Assembly (NCBI RefSeq): GCF_012489685.1 | Contig: NC_080044.1 | Location: 16,410,369-16,474,368 of the forward strand | Origin: Lotus japonicus | Lineage: Eukaryota; Streptophyta; Magnoliopsida; Fabales; Fabaceae | Reading direction: 5' to 3' | Length of the DNA stretch: 64,000 nt | Shown here: piece after piece, positions 13,027-26,714 of the stretch | Layout: the number at the start of each line of letters is the position of its first letter | Numbering within the stretch: the first letter of the stretch is position 1 | The notes under the pieces: generated by a model | What the model saw: only the letters and a program-made list of their open reading frames with translations | Told to the model about the DNA's origin: nothing | Databases searched by the model: none | Program-made: the position numbers and the translations under genes

Positions 13027-15387
13027 ACAATGTTTCTTAAAACCCAAGGGTTGTGATGATGGATCGTGCTGATGGAAGGGATAAGAATGTGAGCCATGCA
13101 CATCACCAGGATGTTGGGGAGGCAGCTACATTCGTCTGCCTGTACGGTCAAGTTATTATGGTCATTCTATTTGACCAATATGTGGAATGTCAAATCCATT
13201 ATTTCAGGTATCTCCATAGATGAAGGAGGAGCATCTACAATAATAGGGATGAGAACGACTCTGTTTACCTCCTTGCAGATTGCAAGGCAACGTGCTATCT
13301 CTTTTTGCATTTCATCAAATTAAATGAGTACATGACGTGGCCTTTCGAAGATAGCGCGAGCAAGACATTATGTAGTGTTTCAGCCTATAGTAACAAATAC
13401 ATTTTCCTTAAAATAAAATTGAACACCCTTGATAAGTTCAAAAATTCTATGAAGAACCCGAAGAGAGCAAGTCTCACTCTTCAATTTTCTAAAAAAAAAT
13501 GTTATGAGTCATTCTATTGATTTCCAAAGGTTATATAATACATTTGCCTTAAAATAACATAACATGATGATATAACATAACTTTGAACACAACCTAGTAG
13601 TGTATACCATTATTCAATATCATTTGCGCGTTCTCTGCAACTTGTGGCGTAATCCAACGATGTGTGCTCTCCAAGTACCAATGTATATATGTAGAGCTTG
13701 GCCCTAAACATGTCTGATCCATATATTAATGTATCGACCGTGTTTTACTTCCCAATTTTCAGCATGTTTTCCTCTCAAAGAGACATCTTGCAAACGATCA
13801 GGTTGTTGAGGTGGGTTGGAAATATGTTGATGCATATCTTGATTAAGTTTTAGTCATTTATCCTTCTGTTTTCCCTTCTCCCTAGTCCCTAGCTTCTCCC
13901 TCTTCCCTTCTCGGTCACTAACTCACTACCCAATCTCCACAACCACCACACCCAACCATCACACAATGTTCACATCCATCGCCCACCTTCCCCTTTCCTC
14001 CTCCCTCACCCCCACCCCCACCAAACAAAGATGCCTCACCGCTCTTTCCCTCTTTTTTCTCTTTTTCTAGCCTATACCAAACTTTTTTTTAGTGATAAGC
14101 CAATGAATTCTATAAATAGGAGTACAAGGGGTACTCTTATCCCAATTACAAAGTTGCCTATACCAAACATAGTGTAAATTTTCAAATACACAACATTTTT
14201 CTCTTACACATTTCATGTTATTATATGATTGAAATAGAATTAATACTGCCAAGAAACATTTTACCCAACGATTGAATAGGTTTTAAATTTAGACACCCCA
14301 CAAATAACACCACTCCTTGGAATTGTTTGCAATGGTAGTGTGTGGCTGTTGAACTCATGGATTTTGAAAGTTATGTAAACCAAAGTATTAAACATAAAGG
14401 GTCAATAAAAGAACATTATGCTTTTGGTTTGGACATTGAACCACCCATCGTTTTCATATCATGTTTGGTCCCCCATACACCGTTAATTAGTGGTTAACTG
14501 CCCATTTCAATATTTCAAGACGAGGAAGAAAAGAAACTATTGAATTCAGAAAAATACTAAATTGATAAAGTCAAAACTTTGGTCAGCTGCTGACATATCT
14601 CTATTATGGGCAGTCCCTTCAATCATTTTATTTTGACATCAAATTCGTTTTTTTAAAAACTTAATTAGCATTAAATTAGTCCTTCAAATACTAATGAATG
14701 GAACCAAGTGGATTTTTTATCAGTTAAATAAATGATTTAGTCAGTCCTATCACTTAGTATGTTAATCGTGAGACGAAAAATTAATCTCACAACTATTAAT
14801 TATAATAATACATTAGTTAAGATAAAAAAAATATTAATGAATGATCGGCTAAAGTGATATATCTTTTGTGCAACTAAAGTGATCTATTTTTAACTCTCAT
14901 CAAGGAGTTGTTTATTATCATAGAGAAAAGGAATAGAGAAATAAGGGAAAGACAGGTGATCTACCCTTCTTTTTTATGGGAGAGGAGGAGATCGAGAGGG
15001 GGAGCTGCAGAGTTGAGTCCCTCCAATTTTAGGGATCTCACCAAATTGAAGAGAAGTGAATGTGTGTGATGTTAATGCTTTACTAGCAATTTGACACCAT
15101 CATAAATGTGTCTAGAGTTTATAGAAAAATGATTAAATGGATAAAATTATTTTTAAATTTAAAAATACTTTTCTCTTTTTTCTCTTTATCTCATCTTTCT
15201 ATTATACTAAACAACATATTAAATCTTCTCGTTTTTTTCTAAACTAATATTCCGTCTCCTCTCAATCTCTCCATAACCAAACAAAGCATATAAGTTCAAA
15301 ATTTGAGTTTTGTGTAAAAAAAAGTTGGAAAGCTAGGCATGGTGTTATGAACTCGAATTAAATTGCTTTACATAATTACGGCAAATT

Positions 15388-15765
15388 CTGTGGTACCCTG
15401 AAATTCTTTTGGGTACGATACCCCGACTAGATGAAATTGTGAAATTGAAGGGCAGAAAAAGAGAGAAGATTAGACCTTTTAACTTTTGTTGGAATCTTAG
15501 ACGTCATGCCGGTTGTTGCAGTTTTTTTAAGTCAGAATCTAGTGGTGAAAGTGGAAATGTATGCGATGTAAAAACAAGAGAGTTATTGACCACAATAAGG
15601 GTGAGATATGGAATTTGGTGTCTGGCGAACGACAAAATAATGAGATAATCTACTAAAATGGTCATGAATGATGGTGCTAGAAGCTTTTAAAAGTTAAAAA
15701 TTGGAGATAAATAGGTTTTACATCATTAAAGGTACCGTACCCTCATTTAAATTAAGGTACCACAG
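15388..15765. mobile_element. MITE-like element with inverted GTGGTACC ends
   Basis: The left end CTGTGGTACC, followed by GGGTACGATACC, is mirrored at the right end by GGTACCGTACCC followed by GGTACCACAG. Arms of about 35 bp and a total length of about 378 bp fit a non-autonomous DNA transposon. The short interior reading frame is not protein-like. Confidence 0.55.
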
Positions 15766-16800
15766 CAAGCACCACATATTACTTGTGCTCAAATTAAAAA
15801 AAAAAATCATCAATGATATATACACACCTCTTTTTTATACACTTCATTTCCATCTATTTTTATCTTTATTTTTCTCCTCTTATCATACATTTCTTACTTT
15901 TTATTTTATTCCTATCTCTCTCCTCCTCCACCTCTTTCCACCTCAAAATGAGGTGTGAACAAATAATTATTCTAAAAAAAATAAAGCCATTCAAACTTGG
16001 TGTTGAAAATCTTTAAAGAACCTAATTAATGATACACGCACCTTTCTAGGGCTAAACAGGGGTTCTTCAATTATCACTATCAAGATTCAAGTTCACTCTT
16101 GTACCTCAAAATTTAGCATGAATAGGACCAGTGCCTTGAGCCTTGACTTCTAGAGGGTGCTACTGGTCATTGCACTATATAACTAGCATTCTTCAGCTTT
16201 ACTCCACATGATGGTTACTCCCAGCCTAGAAAATCCAACGAAGGTCCCCTAAAGCAACTAGGACACACAGAATCTCAGAAAATTACATAAACAAATAAAC
16301 GAACAGGACGGTAGGCATGCTCACTGTCTGTGATGAGTGCTGAGTTGTGTACAGAAAATTAAGTGCGTACTATTTAAATTTCAACGTAGATCCACGTTAA
16401 AGATAAAATCTTACTTTTCTCATCTAAGTTAAATTTAAGTAGTGATAAGTTTTTAATTTTTATACCGATGTTTTAAGATACGTAAAATCACGTTTATGTT
16501 GACTTATATTAAACCAAACCTCCGCTAACAAGAAGGAAAACAAAACAATACAAGGTCATTCATTACTTTTGCTTAGTGGTTCAGCACTCCAAAAAGTAAA
16601 AACTCATGTTGCATTCTAGTGAATTGATAATGTGATGAGAGATTAATGTCACGACTATCAACCGCAACAATACATACATTATACATACATTGATGGACAC
16701 AGAAAACTGAACAAAAGGGAATACATAACAATACAAGGCCATTCATAATAACTACTTTTGCTTTTTCTTCCCAAAACAATCACTTTTCTTTTTTTGGGTA

Positions 16801-17631
16801 AACAAACACAAATACAGATGGTGTAGTTGTTGTTCTTGTGGCCAAGTCATGCAAATTCTTCAGTGACCCACAAAGGTACAAAAACAATCATCAAAAGCAT
16901 GGAAACACAGCCCATGAACCATCATCATCCTTTCCACTTTTGCTTTCTTGGGTCCTGTGCTGTTTTCACTCTACTTTACAAATTAAACAAGGAACTGCTA
17001 TAACTACAGTAAGCTCCACTACACTCATTTCTTCCTCCCTCTTCTGCTCACTGGTTCCCTTCATGCTCTACACTGCTCCTCATGCTCAATCATTTTTGTG
17101 GGTTCAGTAGTGCTAGATAATAAGACATGGGTATTCACTGGTTTCTCATAGGCCACAATCTCCTGGTAAGTGCCTAGAAAATGGAACCATCTTTCATGGG
17201 TATTTTGTTTTTTCTCTGCAACTGATCTGTAGTTAACTGGATGGTAGGTTTAGAATTAATTGGTTATAGTTTTGAAAATTTGAGGTTAGGTAGTACCAAC
17301 TTCACTTTATCTTAGTAGTTAGTACCATTGTGTTTGAGATTTTGATTTGAATTTCATGCAATTTGTGTGAAACTGCAGTGACTTGTTTTTTTGGGGAAAA
17401 GAAGATCAACTACAATGGTTCCAGCTGTTAATGTTTGTTTGTTTGTGTGGTTGTGAAGCAAAAGCACTTCATTCAAGGGAAGAAGAACTAACTTCCTGAA
17501 AGAGTGGCACAAAACTTGCCGGGTTATTCTCTTCTCCTTGACTTGACTCAAACAAAGGCTTGTTCCATATCTGCACTCTCTGTGTTTGTGTTTATGTCTG
17601 TGTGAATCCTTTTCATCATCATTTGCTAAAC
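16801..17631 (+). promoter_or_regulatory. Probable promoter and 5' leader, with leader intron, of the BTB gene
   Basis: Upstream of the ATG at 17632 a good donor (CCTG|GTAAGT) starts at 17166 and an acceptor (AACTGCAG) ends at 17378, giving a probable 213-bp leader intron. CT-rich sequence around 16990-17080 suits a plant 5' UTR. An upstream in-frame ATG at 17560 exists, but the residues it adds look random, while MAEIRLPRVE at 17632 starts the conserved protein. Confidence 0.45.
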
Positions 17632-20628
17632 ATGGCGGAAATTAGGCTTCCCAGGGTTGAGAAAGGCCAAAATAAGATTAGAAATGTTCCTATAGCTGTC
17701 ACCCCAGAAGGGTTTTGGTGTTGCCCTTCTCCTGTTGTGTTTCAGAAGAGCCTTAATAAGGCTCAAAATCATCCTCTGAATAAATCTAAACCCTCTTCGC
17801 CGCCGCAGAAAACTAGTGTTCCGAAAAGGCCAGTGCAAGTGAGTGAGAGAAGAGCTTCTGCACCTTCCCCATCAAGATTACTGCTTTCTGATGATCATGC
17901 TGTTTCAGAAAGGCCTCCTCCAGCTAGCACATCTGAATCTGTAGAGAGACCTTCGAGGCCGAAAGTTGAATCTATGCCGAGGAAGGTGGCTATTGAGTTT
18001 GGTGAGCCTGGAACTTGTGATTTGAAGGTGGTTTTGTTAGGCAAGCAGGGGTTTTGTGTCAAGTTAAGTGTCCACAAGGATGTGCTCAAAGAGAAGAGTA
18101 GTTTCTTTTCTGATAAGCTTTCGGAACAGTCGGAGTTGGAGTTGTCGTGTCTCCAAATTGGTGATTGTGAGGATGTGGAGATATATGTTGAAGCTGTTGG
18201 TCTGATGTACTGCAAGGAAATGAAGCAGCGGCTTATGAAGCAAAATGTTTCTCGCATTCTTCGGATACTCAAGGTAATTTACTGTCTGTGTCATGCTTTG
18301 CTGTTTTTTGATCTACCTTGATTCAATTTTGTTCTGTAATGCATTTGTGTGGATGAATATGTGGTGTCCTTATTAATCTTTAGTAATTGTAGATGTTGTA
18401 ATTTTGAGATTATCTCATTGCGTCTCTGTGTCTGTTTTTTTGTTCTTCTAAAATACAATGTTTGTTTGGAAGCTTGTTCATATCTCTGCTTAAGAGAATT
18501 AGTACTCCTATTATTAAGTATGCTCCTTGTGTTGAGTTAATTCAGCCTTCACTTCGATAAATGCCACTGCTAACTGCATATTTATCTGTTATGAAACAGA
18601 TATAATTATGAATTTAAAAAATGTAAATTATTTTGCAGTATTTTGTGATTGTAAACGGGTATAGAAACATCACCATCATTAATTGGAAGCTGCTAAAATA
18701 AAATGAAAACTGGTGCATTTCAATTGTTTCATGAATAAATTGCTCTGATAAAGGCTATTTATAGATGCACCTTTTTGGGAGGCCTTGATTGTTTTATTTA
18801 CATGATCTCTCCTCAACTCTGGTCTTAAAGAATGAAGTGCTTGTATCACAAGTAATTTCATGGATTGTGCCTTTTGTGACAGATAGTCAGATACCCATAT
18901 ACTGATATACTGACTACTGAAGGCAAAATTGGGAGTTGCACAAGAAGAAAACTTGTGCTATAGATGTCAATTGTAGTGAAGAAAATAAATAATCCTTGTC
19001 GACTCGAATGGGGATTTGAATTTTTTTTTTTCTTTCTATGGTTAATGAAGAAAAAACTTAGGTGCTCTTCAAAAGTATATGCATAAATAGGTTGCAATAC
19101 ATACTTGCATGCAAATATATTGACACAGAAAGATCAGCAGTTGCATTGAAAAGTGCAGTGTTCCATGAAGGAAAATATACTAAGGGCATGATACAAGTAA
19201 CCATGGTGTCATGGGGTTGGTATTTTCCCCAAAACAATTAGTAGTTTACTGAGGTGGTATATGAAGTATGAACTGCTACAAGTAGATGCATTCATGGGTT
19301 TTCAACTTTATGGATGTGGTGTAACTGAGGTAAGTTTTAGTGTTCAAATTAACTGAAGCCCTACTTCAGTCTTTCTACATTTTGCAAATCGGTTCTGTTT
19401 GTATTTCCATGAAATGCCAAAAATTACTATGTAAATTTTGTTTAGCTGTAGGACTCCTTGATCGATTTGTATACCGTATAGCATATAATATCCTGCTTTA
19501 TACTAGGATTTGTGAAAGAACATGAAGTTATTTGAGAGAAGTTTTTATGATCAGTCTGTATATATATGATTTAGTGTTTCATAGATTACTAGGTAATTTG
19601 GCAAAATTAGAAACATTGAAATGTTATTTTGAAAGCCTAAACTATAGTTTTTCCTTTAGGTTGCAGAATTCCTTGGCTTCAGCTCATGCATCCAATCATG
19701 TTTGGAGTACTTGGAGGCAGTTCCTTGGGTTGGAGAAGAAGAAGAAGAAAAGGTGGTCTCAACTGTACTCCAACTTCAAGGGGAAGGAATCGGGGTCAAC
19801 CCTGTGCTGAAACGAGTTTCTTCTGATATTTCCAATGTCCAAAAAGACACTCTTTCCCACATTATTGAACTTGTTCTTAAAAGCAACGATGAAAGAGGTC
19901 GCCGAGAGATGAAATCCATAGTTCTAAAGCTCCTTAAGGAGAACAACAGTCTTCCAAGTTACACGCGTTCAGCGGACACCTGCAATGACATGATTTATAC
20001 ATCATGCAGAAGCTGCTTGGATTCATTATTGTCTTTGTTCAAGCAGGCTACAGAACCGCCCTCCCCTGACAAACCAAGTGCTGAAAAAGATGCCCTGGTA
20101 AAGCACATAACTCTTCAAGCTGACAACCTGTCATGGTTGCTTGAGATTTTACTTGACATGCGAGCAGCCGACGAGTTTGCACTGATGTGGGCAAACCAGC
20201 AGGAATTGGCCGCCCTACATGCAAAACTGCCCATCGTATCGCGCTATCACGTGAGCTGCATTTCTGGAAGACTATATGTCGGCATTGGAAAAGGTGAGTT
20301 GTTGCCGTCAAAGGACACACGGCAATTGTTGTTACAGACATGGCTGCAGCCTCTGATGAATGACTACAACTGGTTGCAGCATGGATGCAGGTCATTTGAT
20401 AGGAAACTTGTGGAGGAAGGAATTGGGAGGACAATTCTCACCTTGCCTTTGGAGGATCAGCAAAGCATCTTGCTTTCATGGATGGGGAGTTTCTTGAAAA
20501 CTGGTGATAGCTGTCCCAATCTCAAGAGAGCTTTTGAGGTGTGGTGGCGGAGAACTTTCATTAGACCATATGTGGAAAATCAAGGGAATGCCATGCCAGA
20601 AATGTTGCTGTCAAAGGAGCATGAATAA
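17632..20628 (+). CDS. BTB/POZ domain-containing protein (At3g50780-like)
   Basis: Two exons, 17632-18273 and 19660-20628, join in phase 0 through a GT-AG intron of 1386 bp and encode about 536 residues. The N-terminus (MAEIRLPRVEKGQ, then IAVTPEGFWCCPSP) is a conserved plant block, followed by a Pro/Ser-rich linker. A BTB/POZ fold begins near residue 125 (CDLKVVL, then SVHKDVLKEKSSFFSDKL) and runs across the splice junction to about residue 230. A BACK-like helical C-terminal region follows (WLLEILLDMRAADEFALMW, then RLYVGIGKGELLPS). Plant BTB proteins of this type are thought to be CUL3 adaptors or scaffolds; the substrate is unknown. The start is chosen by conservation. The exact Arabidopsis orthologue is from memory. 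Confidence 0.85.
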
Positions 20629-21060
20629 AAAAGTATCAAGTGAGATTCTAAAGTTTCATTCAGTGGTAGTGGAGTTTCACTTTATATTAACGAGTTTAAG
20701 GAGTTGTAGTGGTAGTGCGTGCCTGGAAAGCCTTCTACAATTGATTCTAAAGTCAAAATCAATTATGGGGAGAAGTTTCTGTGTGTCAGAATTGATTCCG
20801 AGGGAAAAAAAACTGATTCAAACATGTTATTAAGTTGACTGAAGAATGTGGGTTTAACCTCCAGCAGCTGACAAGTTTATTACTGAAACGTGTTACACCT
20901 CATTGCATGAGTTGCAATGAGTTGAGTGTGGTTTCTTTGAGGAAGACCTCACTGGATTGATCAATTTCTGTAATTGGTTTTTGTATGATCTCTTCAAAGG
21001 AGTGCAATGGAATTTAGTTTTTCTTTCCTAATTCGCATGTATACATAGCATTAAGCACAT
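20629..21060 (+). other. 3' region of the BTB gene, with a MITE-like block
   Basis: Probable 3' UTR after the TAA at 20626-20628. At about 20741-20826 it contains an AATTGATTCTAAAGTCAAAA block ending in CAAACATG, similar to sequence in intron 10 of the SUVR5-like gene. This suggests a dispersed element family. No clear polyadenylation site can be fixed. Confidence 0.4.
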
Positions 21061-24000
21061 TAATAACTGAATATAAAAAAAAAATAATATTGATAAAGGA
21101 AAAATTGAACCTTAATACATCATCATCAATAGACCATGAGTTATCCTAATTGCTTGTGTCACGTCAATTCATAATCCATGACATGAAATTTAATATAAAC
21201 ATCACCAAGAGAGGAACAACCTGTCTCAACCATCCGTGATCATCTCTCTTTCATGAACATGCCCTTGAAAATAAATAAAAAGGTTCAAACCCATCACCTA
21301 TACAATAAAAATAATACAATCAGTATCTAAAACTAAAATATTAAAAATACATACTAAAATATAATAAAATAAAAAATTTATGATTACAATAAAATTAATT
21401 AAGAAGTTCTACAAATACTCATTTTGACACTCTTCTCAACATTCTTTATGTTGGTTCCACCAAATTACTTAGGATTTAGTGGGTCTTACAAGGATTTCAA
21501 CAAATAAAAAAAAAGTGTTAGAAAGACTGTGTTAAAATTGTTGGGGTTGATTTTAATGTAAGAGACTTACATTGAAAATGATGATAAAGGAAGAAAGAGG
21601 TCAAGGAAAACATTTTTAAAAAGTCCCACATTGTCTAGTGTGTTGAAGAGTGGGGGTGCCTAAGACTATACATAAATATCTCAAGTTCATTATAGGTGTA
21701 TTGGAGTCACGGGGTGCTATAAATACTCATTTTAGCATTCTCTTCCAACACTCTTTATGTAGGTTCCACATATTAAAATTGAGTGGTCCTTACAAGGGTT
21801 TCAACAAATAAAAAAGATAGTGTTCGAAAGAGTTTGCTAAAATGAGTGTTAGTAGCACTCCTCAAATTAAATATAAAAAATTATGCAATGTACATACATC
21901 CGCAAAAGGGTTGTGGCCAATACTAGTTGTTCAATTGGGTCCCCAACTTATTTAGACAAACAAAAAGTGTTTGGGAGACGTTATTGCAATTAAAAAAATA
22001 CAAAATATTTCATAATATGAAAAAAAATCAAGATGCAGCTCAATTAGTAGATAGTCGGACTCCTATCTAATTCAAGATTTGATATCTAGGTAGTGGTATG
22101 AAGAAAGATTTGTTGGGAAAGGCATAACCATTTAATGTGATCTTCGAACCTTGAGGGAATTAGTCTCTAATTATTGTCGAATGTGAGATAAATTGGAAAA
22201 AAAAATATATGGAAAGAAACCAAATGAAACACGCAATTACAAGAAATAGCTCGATTATGGATTACATAGGAGGTCTATCTTCACCTATGGTAATAACTAA
22301 AATATTAACATAATATCTATGTAATATATGTGCTCTTCAATAATTGCTCATGCAATATTTTGAGGTTATTTTTCCTAATTTGAAACCCCTTCCCCGAAAG
22401 GTCATGTAAACTTTAGAAGTGGGCTTTTTTTGTCGATGAAGTGGGCTTTAAGCATTTATCCTAATACTAGAATTTTGGGCTCATATCCTGATCGAGTTGC
22501 CAAAGAGGCCACCCCTTTAAAAAACTGGGCATTGTTAAAAATCCCCACCCTAAAATACACAACATCCTTTTTTTTCAAAAATCTCAAAATACCCCTAAAT
22601 ATTTAAAACCCCCTAAACAGCACCCATCCTCCCTTTCCTCTTCAGGTTTCCCTCCTCGGAGCCTCTTTTCATCTTCCCCAACTAGCTCTCTTCTTTTCCC
22701 TCTTCCATCTTCCTCATTTTGCACTACTTTCATTACCATTTTTTCATTTCATCATTCATCTCCATCTGTTAAGGGTTTATTTTGAACATTTTTTTTTCCT
22801 TTTTTTTTTCTTCCTTTGTTGTTTGCACAAAGTCATGCCAAAGGGCTGGCTTTGTCTTATCTGATTTTAAATTCCAAAAGCTTATTATGAATTTTAGAAT
22901 CGTGTAGTTTAACTTGTTAAAGAATTAAAACACTTTTTTTATTCTAAATCAAGAAAAGTGTTTTATGAATACTTGATTTTAGAATCTAGTAGTGTAATTT
23001 AGATTTAAACCTACCATATTCTAAACCATGGTATTCATATAACACCTTCCATGATTTAGAATCAAAAAGTGCTTTAATTCCTTAACAGGTTATAACTTAT
23101 AACACTAACTGATTCTAAACTTCGGTAGCTTGTTATGCATAATGAGTGTTAGAATACGACAATGTAAACTTGTTAAAGAAACTACCACATTTGGGTTATG
23201 CACGTATGTTTTTTGTGGCTCTAGGATATGTGCGCGCGCAGTTGCACTCGAGTCAGGGAATTTGGAGGTAACGGCTAGAACTACTCTTCTCCACCTTGTT
23301 GGTTGCACCGTTTATTTGGACAAGAGTCAGACATACATTGATGTCGTTTACTTAACACTCTTCTGAGTCTTCGAGGATGTGTAGACATATGCATGGGGCA
23401 CAACTACCCTTGCATTTTTGTATGATTAACTTGGCATGCCAACACGAAGGGGCTGAGGGAATGTCATGTTGCATGACCCTCCTATAAAATTCCGTTGCTT
23501 TGATATACATCTTTTCTCTTTATACACGTTCATATTGATAACACATGCCTAGATATATGAGCATTTCCCACAGTCAATCTTCTATAGAGGTGTTAACCTA
23601 GAGTAGTTAAAGGAGATACCAGGGCTAGCCGGTGGATTTCCCTGAGGAATGATGGACTGTTATATAAGAGGCATCACTTGGTTGTTATATGTTGATCATA
23701 GAGTTTGTTGTCCTTCCCAGAACATTGCTTTATACTCGAGGTGCATCCAATAATGTTCCTACATCATACATGCTTATATTATGAAGAGCTTAATCAGATG
23801 TACAGTTAAGGAACTTGCAAGGAATCCATCAATCCCTTAAGTCGTTACTAGCACGCCACTTATAACTGATGAGAGTTGTGCTACATTCTCCACTCGAGTC
23901 ATTAACTGAGGGTTTGGGCTGCATATGGAATTGTGTACTTGAGTACTTGGAATGGAATTGTCAAATCTCACATCCATTGTTGATACCTCCAGTACAAGAG

Positions 24001-24384
24001 AACTTGACAATGTTTTTCTCTAGAACTTACTTTCATTATCGTACTTGCATTCTTGTCTAATATGAAATTATGTTTTATTTAGGTTGGGTACCTACGAGTT
24101 CAAGAGTGGATAACCGTAGGGCTACCAGAAGCATGTGGAGGACCTTTGCATGACACATAGTCAAGGGAAGCTTTACAAAGGACCTTGGACTTCATTTCTT
24201 GTAGTATACAAGCCAACATATCATATCAAAAGAAGAAGAAAGCCACATCCGGATCTACCTCTACTTCATAGATTATAATTTTGTAATTACTTTATCTAAC
24301 GGTCTTGTGTAATGACTTTGTCATCCTAATTTTGTATATATATGATTTTGTAGTTCAATGTGTAAATTTTACATTTGTTATTTA
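21061..24384. other. Repeat-rich spacer before the mariner element
   Basis: No supported gene. A direct repeat of about 130 bp occurs at about 21405-21540 and 21714-21850; both copies have AAATACTCATTTT, TCTTTATGT and CAACAAATAAAAA. The block at about 21580-21690 (with CCCACATTGTCTA and ATCTCAAGTTCATT) resembles 46340-46460, so it is a dispersed repeat. An inverted repeat lies at 22911-23090. The stretch 23580-24280 contains short protein-like pieces that I could not assign. Confidence 0.5.
22911..23090. repeat. Inverted repeat, about 39-bp arms
   Basis: The arm at about 22911-22951 (CTTGTTAAAGAATTAAAACAC...) is the approximate reverse complement of about 23051-23090 (TGATTTAGAATCAAAAAGTG...). 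The sequence between is AT-rich. It may be a hairpin MITE; the ends were not resolved. Confidence 0.55.
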
Positions 24385-26714
24385 CTCCCTCCGTTCCAAA
24401 ATGTAGGTAGTTTTAGAAGATGCACATTGTTTAAGGAGTAATCATTTGATAAAATGTTAGACTGAAATACCCCTAGTTATCATTTTATTTTTCATAATTT
24501 TCCAAAATTAAATGCAAACCCACACACACTATAATAATTTTATATTGAATGTAAATTTCTCTTTCCAATCAACAATTAATGGAAAACGCATATAGATTCC
24601 AACAGGTTTTTTTTGTTAATGTCTTAATGGTATCAATTCTAATGCACTCACCCATAATCCCATATAATGCTCCACCGCCAGATTAAATGGGAGTAATTGT
24701 TGCAATTTCATCAATTTTGCTTTGAAATTTTATCACCCAGAAATCCTTCACCGCCAATTTTTTTGCCAACGAATTTTTGTGTTCTTACTCCCTCCAAAAG
24801 TTGCCAAAAGTTGGAGTAAAATTTTAAATTTTCCCACTTAACTTAAGTTTTTGAGTTTTAAACTCCCTCTAAAAATTGCTTATAAATGTTCTGTTTTGTG
24901 CTAATGATGAAATATGTCACCAACAAATTCATGAAATGTCTTCAGTTAAAATTGACTTGAATGTTGATTTAAGAGATTCTAGCATATGTAATGAAGGAAA
25001 ATCTTATATGCTAGATCTAAATGTTGATGCTTCAGAGCAACTTTTAGAAGATGAAGTGCAAGTGGAGGAATTACTTTTAGAAGATGAGCAGCAACATGAA
25101 AGTAATGATCTAGAAGGTGACATACAAGTGGAATTAGGATTACAAGAATCAATTGAGCCAAGCTCAAATTCTGGTAAGAAAAATTTATTCGGTGATATAA
25201 TTTTTTTTAATTCAATTTGTTCTATACTCATCATATACTCCAAGCTCAAATTTGTTCTATACTCAAAAGTAGAAGTGGTACTTTTTTTTTTTGAGCATTT
25301 AAAATAAAATAAAATAAAACACATTCCATTCTTGAAAAATAGAGATCGATAATCCATATGGGTTTTAACTAGAGAACAGTTCTGTAGCTGGAATTTATCT
25401 GCATTCTGCACTAGTTCTTCACTTCGTAATTCAATTAAATTTCTTTACAAAATGTGGAAATGATTTGACTGTTGAATAATAATTTCTATCAAATACATAT
25501 TTACTAGATTACTTGTGATACATTAACTAGCAAAAAAGAGAAAATCATCATAAGAATTTGATATACTGAGATATAGACTAGTTTACAGCTTCTTTGAAGA
25601 TGAATTGGAAGTTAACTATTTCACCCGTTGGCTCAGTTTCATGTACAAGCCATTTGTTGTATGTATTGTACAATATTTATAGATATAGTTCAAATACAAT
25701 CCGTGAGTGAGATTGCACACACGTTTCCAGTTATAAACATTTGTCTATACCTTTTCCTTTTATACTTTATAGATATAGTTTTAGTTTTATATAAAATTAG
25801 ACATTTGTAATAACGAGTATTTGCTATATCTGGACATTTGTTTATCAAAACTTATGTGATTTCTTTTATTAGGAGAAGATATTGATGATAATGGTTCTAA
25901 CACTCAAGTACCACAAGCACAAAGTAGTGGGATGTTACGGAGAAAACGTTTGACTAATGATCAACGAAGAGTTGTGTATGATATGCTATTGAAGAAGAGT
26001 GTTAACGGAAAATTAACTAAAAATGCAACAAAAGATGTGGCATCACAATTGTCAATTCCTATATACGTTGTTCAACGTATTTGGAAACGAGCAAAAGATT
26101 GTGGTGATGTATCTCATAAGTTGTCAAATGCTGAACGGAAAAGAATTCAGATTGATTTTGCTCAAATTCGTAATATTCCTTTGCGTCAACGAACTACTCT
26201 TGCATCTTTATCTCATGCTTTGAAGGTGAGCAAGACTACATTGTATAGGAATTTTAAGGAAGGAGCTATACGAAAGCACTCAAATCCTGTTAAGCCTTCG
26301 CTAAAAGAAGAAAATAAAAGTGCAAGGTTAAAGTTTTGCATATCAATGCTTGATAATACCACCATTCCACATGATCCAACTTTTGTGGGGATGCATAATA
26401 TAGTTCACATTGATGAGAAGTGGTTTTACATGATAAAGAAAACTGAGAATTACTATTTGCTGCAAGATGAAGAGGATCTGATTCGTAGTTGCAAAAGCAA
26501 AAATTTTATCACAAAAATCATGTTTTTAGTTGCTCAAGCTCGCCCGAGATTTGATGCACAGGGAAATGAAATCTTTAGTGGAAAAATTGGTGTTTTTCCT
26601 TTTGTTACAAAAGAGCATGCTAAAAGGACAAGTGCTAATCAAGTAGCAGGAACATTAGAGACTTCATTGTACAAGAAATTAAAACCAATAAGATTTTTAA
26701 TCATACGGCAATGT
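24385..26714 (+). mobile_element. 3'-truncated mariner-like (Tc1/mariner) transposon
   Basis: The left end is TA followed by CTCCCTCCGTTCC (24385-24397), the typical plant mariner/Stowaway terminal inverted repeat. A transposase pseudogene lies inside. The coding homology stops at about 26690 and no matching right end (GGAACGGAGGGAG) occurs before the next element. The 3' part is therefore deleted or replaced, and this copy cannot be mobilised as a normal two-ended element. Confidence 0.75.
24936..26714 (+). pseudogene. Truncated mariner-like transposase
   Basis: Exon 24936-25173 (MSSVKIDLNVDL start, acidic) joins in frame to 25873-26714 through a GT-AG intron. The second exon has the N-terminal helix-turn-helix DNA-binding region (MLRRKRLTNDQRRVVYDML..., then TLASLSHALKVSKTTLYR). 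It also has the first catalytic aspartate in HIDEKWFYM. Plant mariner transposases use a DD39D triad. Here the protein ends shortly after GTLETS, before the second and third aspartates, so it is not catalytically competent. The remaining frame is open, which suggests loss by a single truncation. Confidence 0.8.

Larger units (their letters stand above)
9193..16800. other. Large spacer between the SUVR5-like and BTB genes
   Basis: About 7.6 kb without a supported gene. It starts with the 3' flank of the SUVR5-like gene. It holds two MITE-like inverted repeats (9819-9966 and 15388-15765) and a diverged direct repeat (12124-12253 and 12887-13026). A/T- and CT-rich stretches near 13850-14060 and 15830-15950 produce short meaningless reading frames. 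I found no RNA gene or protein domain here. Confidence 0.6.

Noticed and set aside
15701..16016. Phe/Leu/Ser-rich small ORFs
   Set aside because: They arise from a CT-rich low-complexity tract and have no conserved motif.
17560..17631. Upstream in-frame ATG of the BTB gene
   Set aside because: The added residues (MFHICTLCVC...) are low-complexity and not like the conserved N-terminus starting at 17632.
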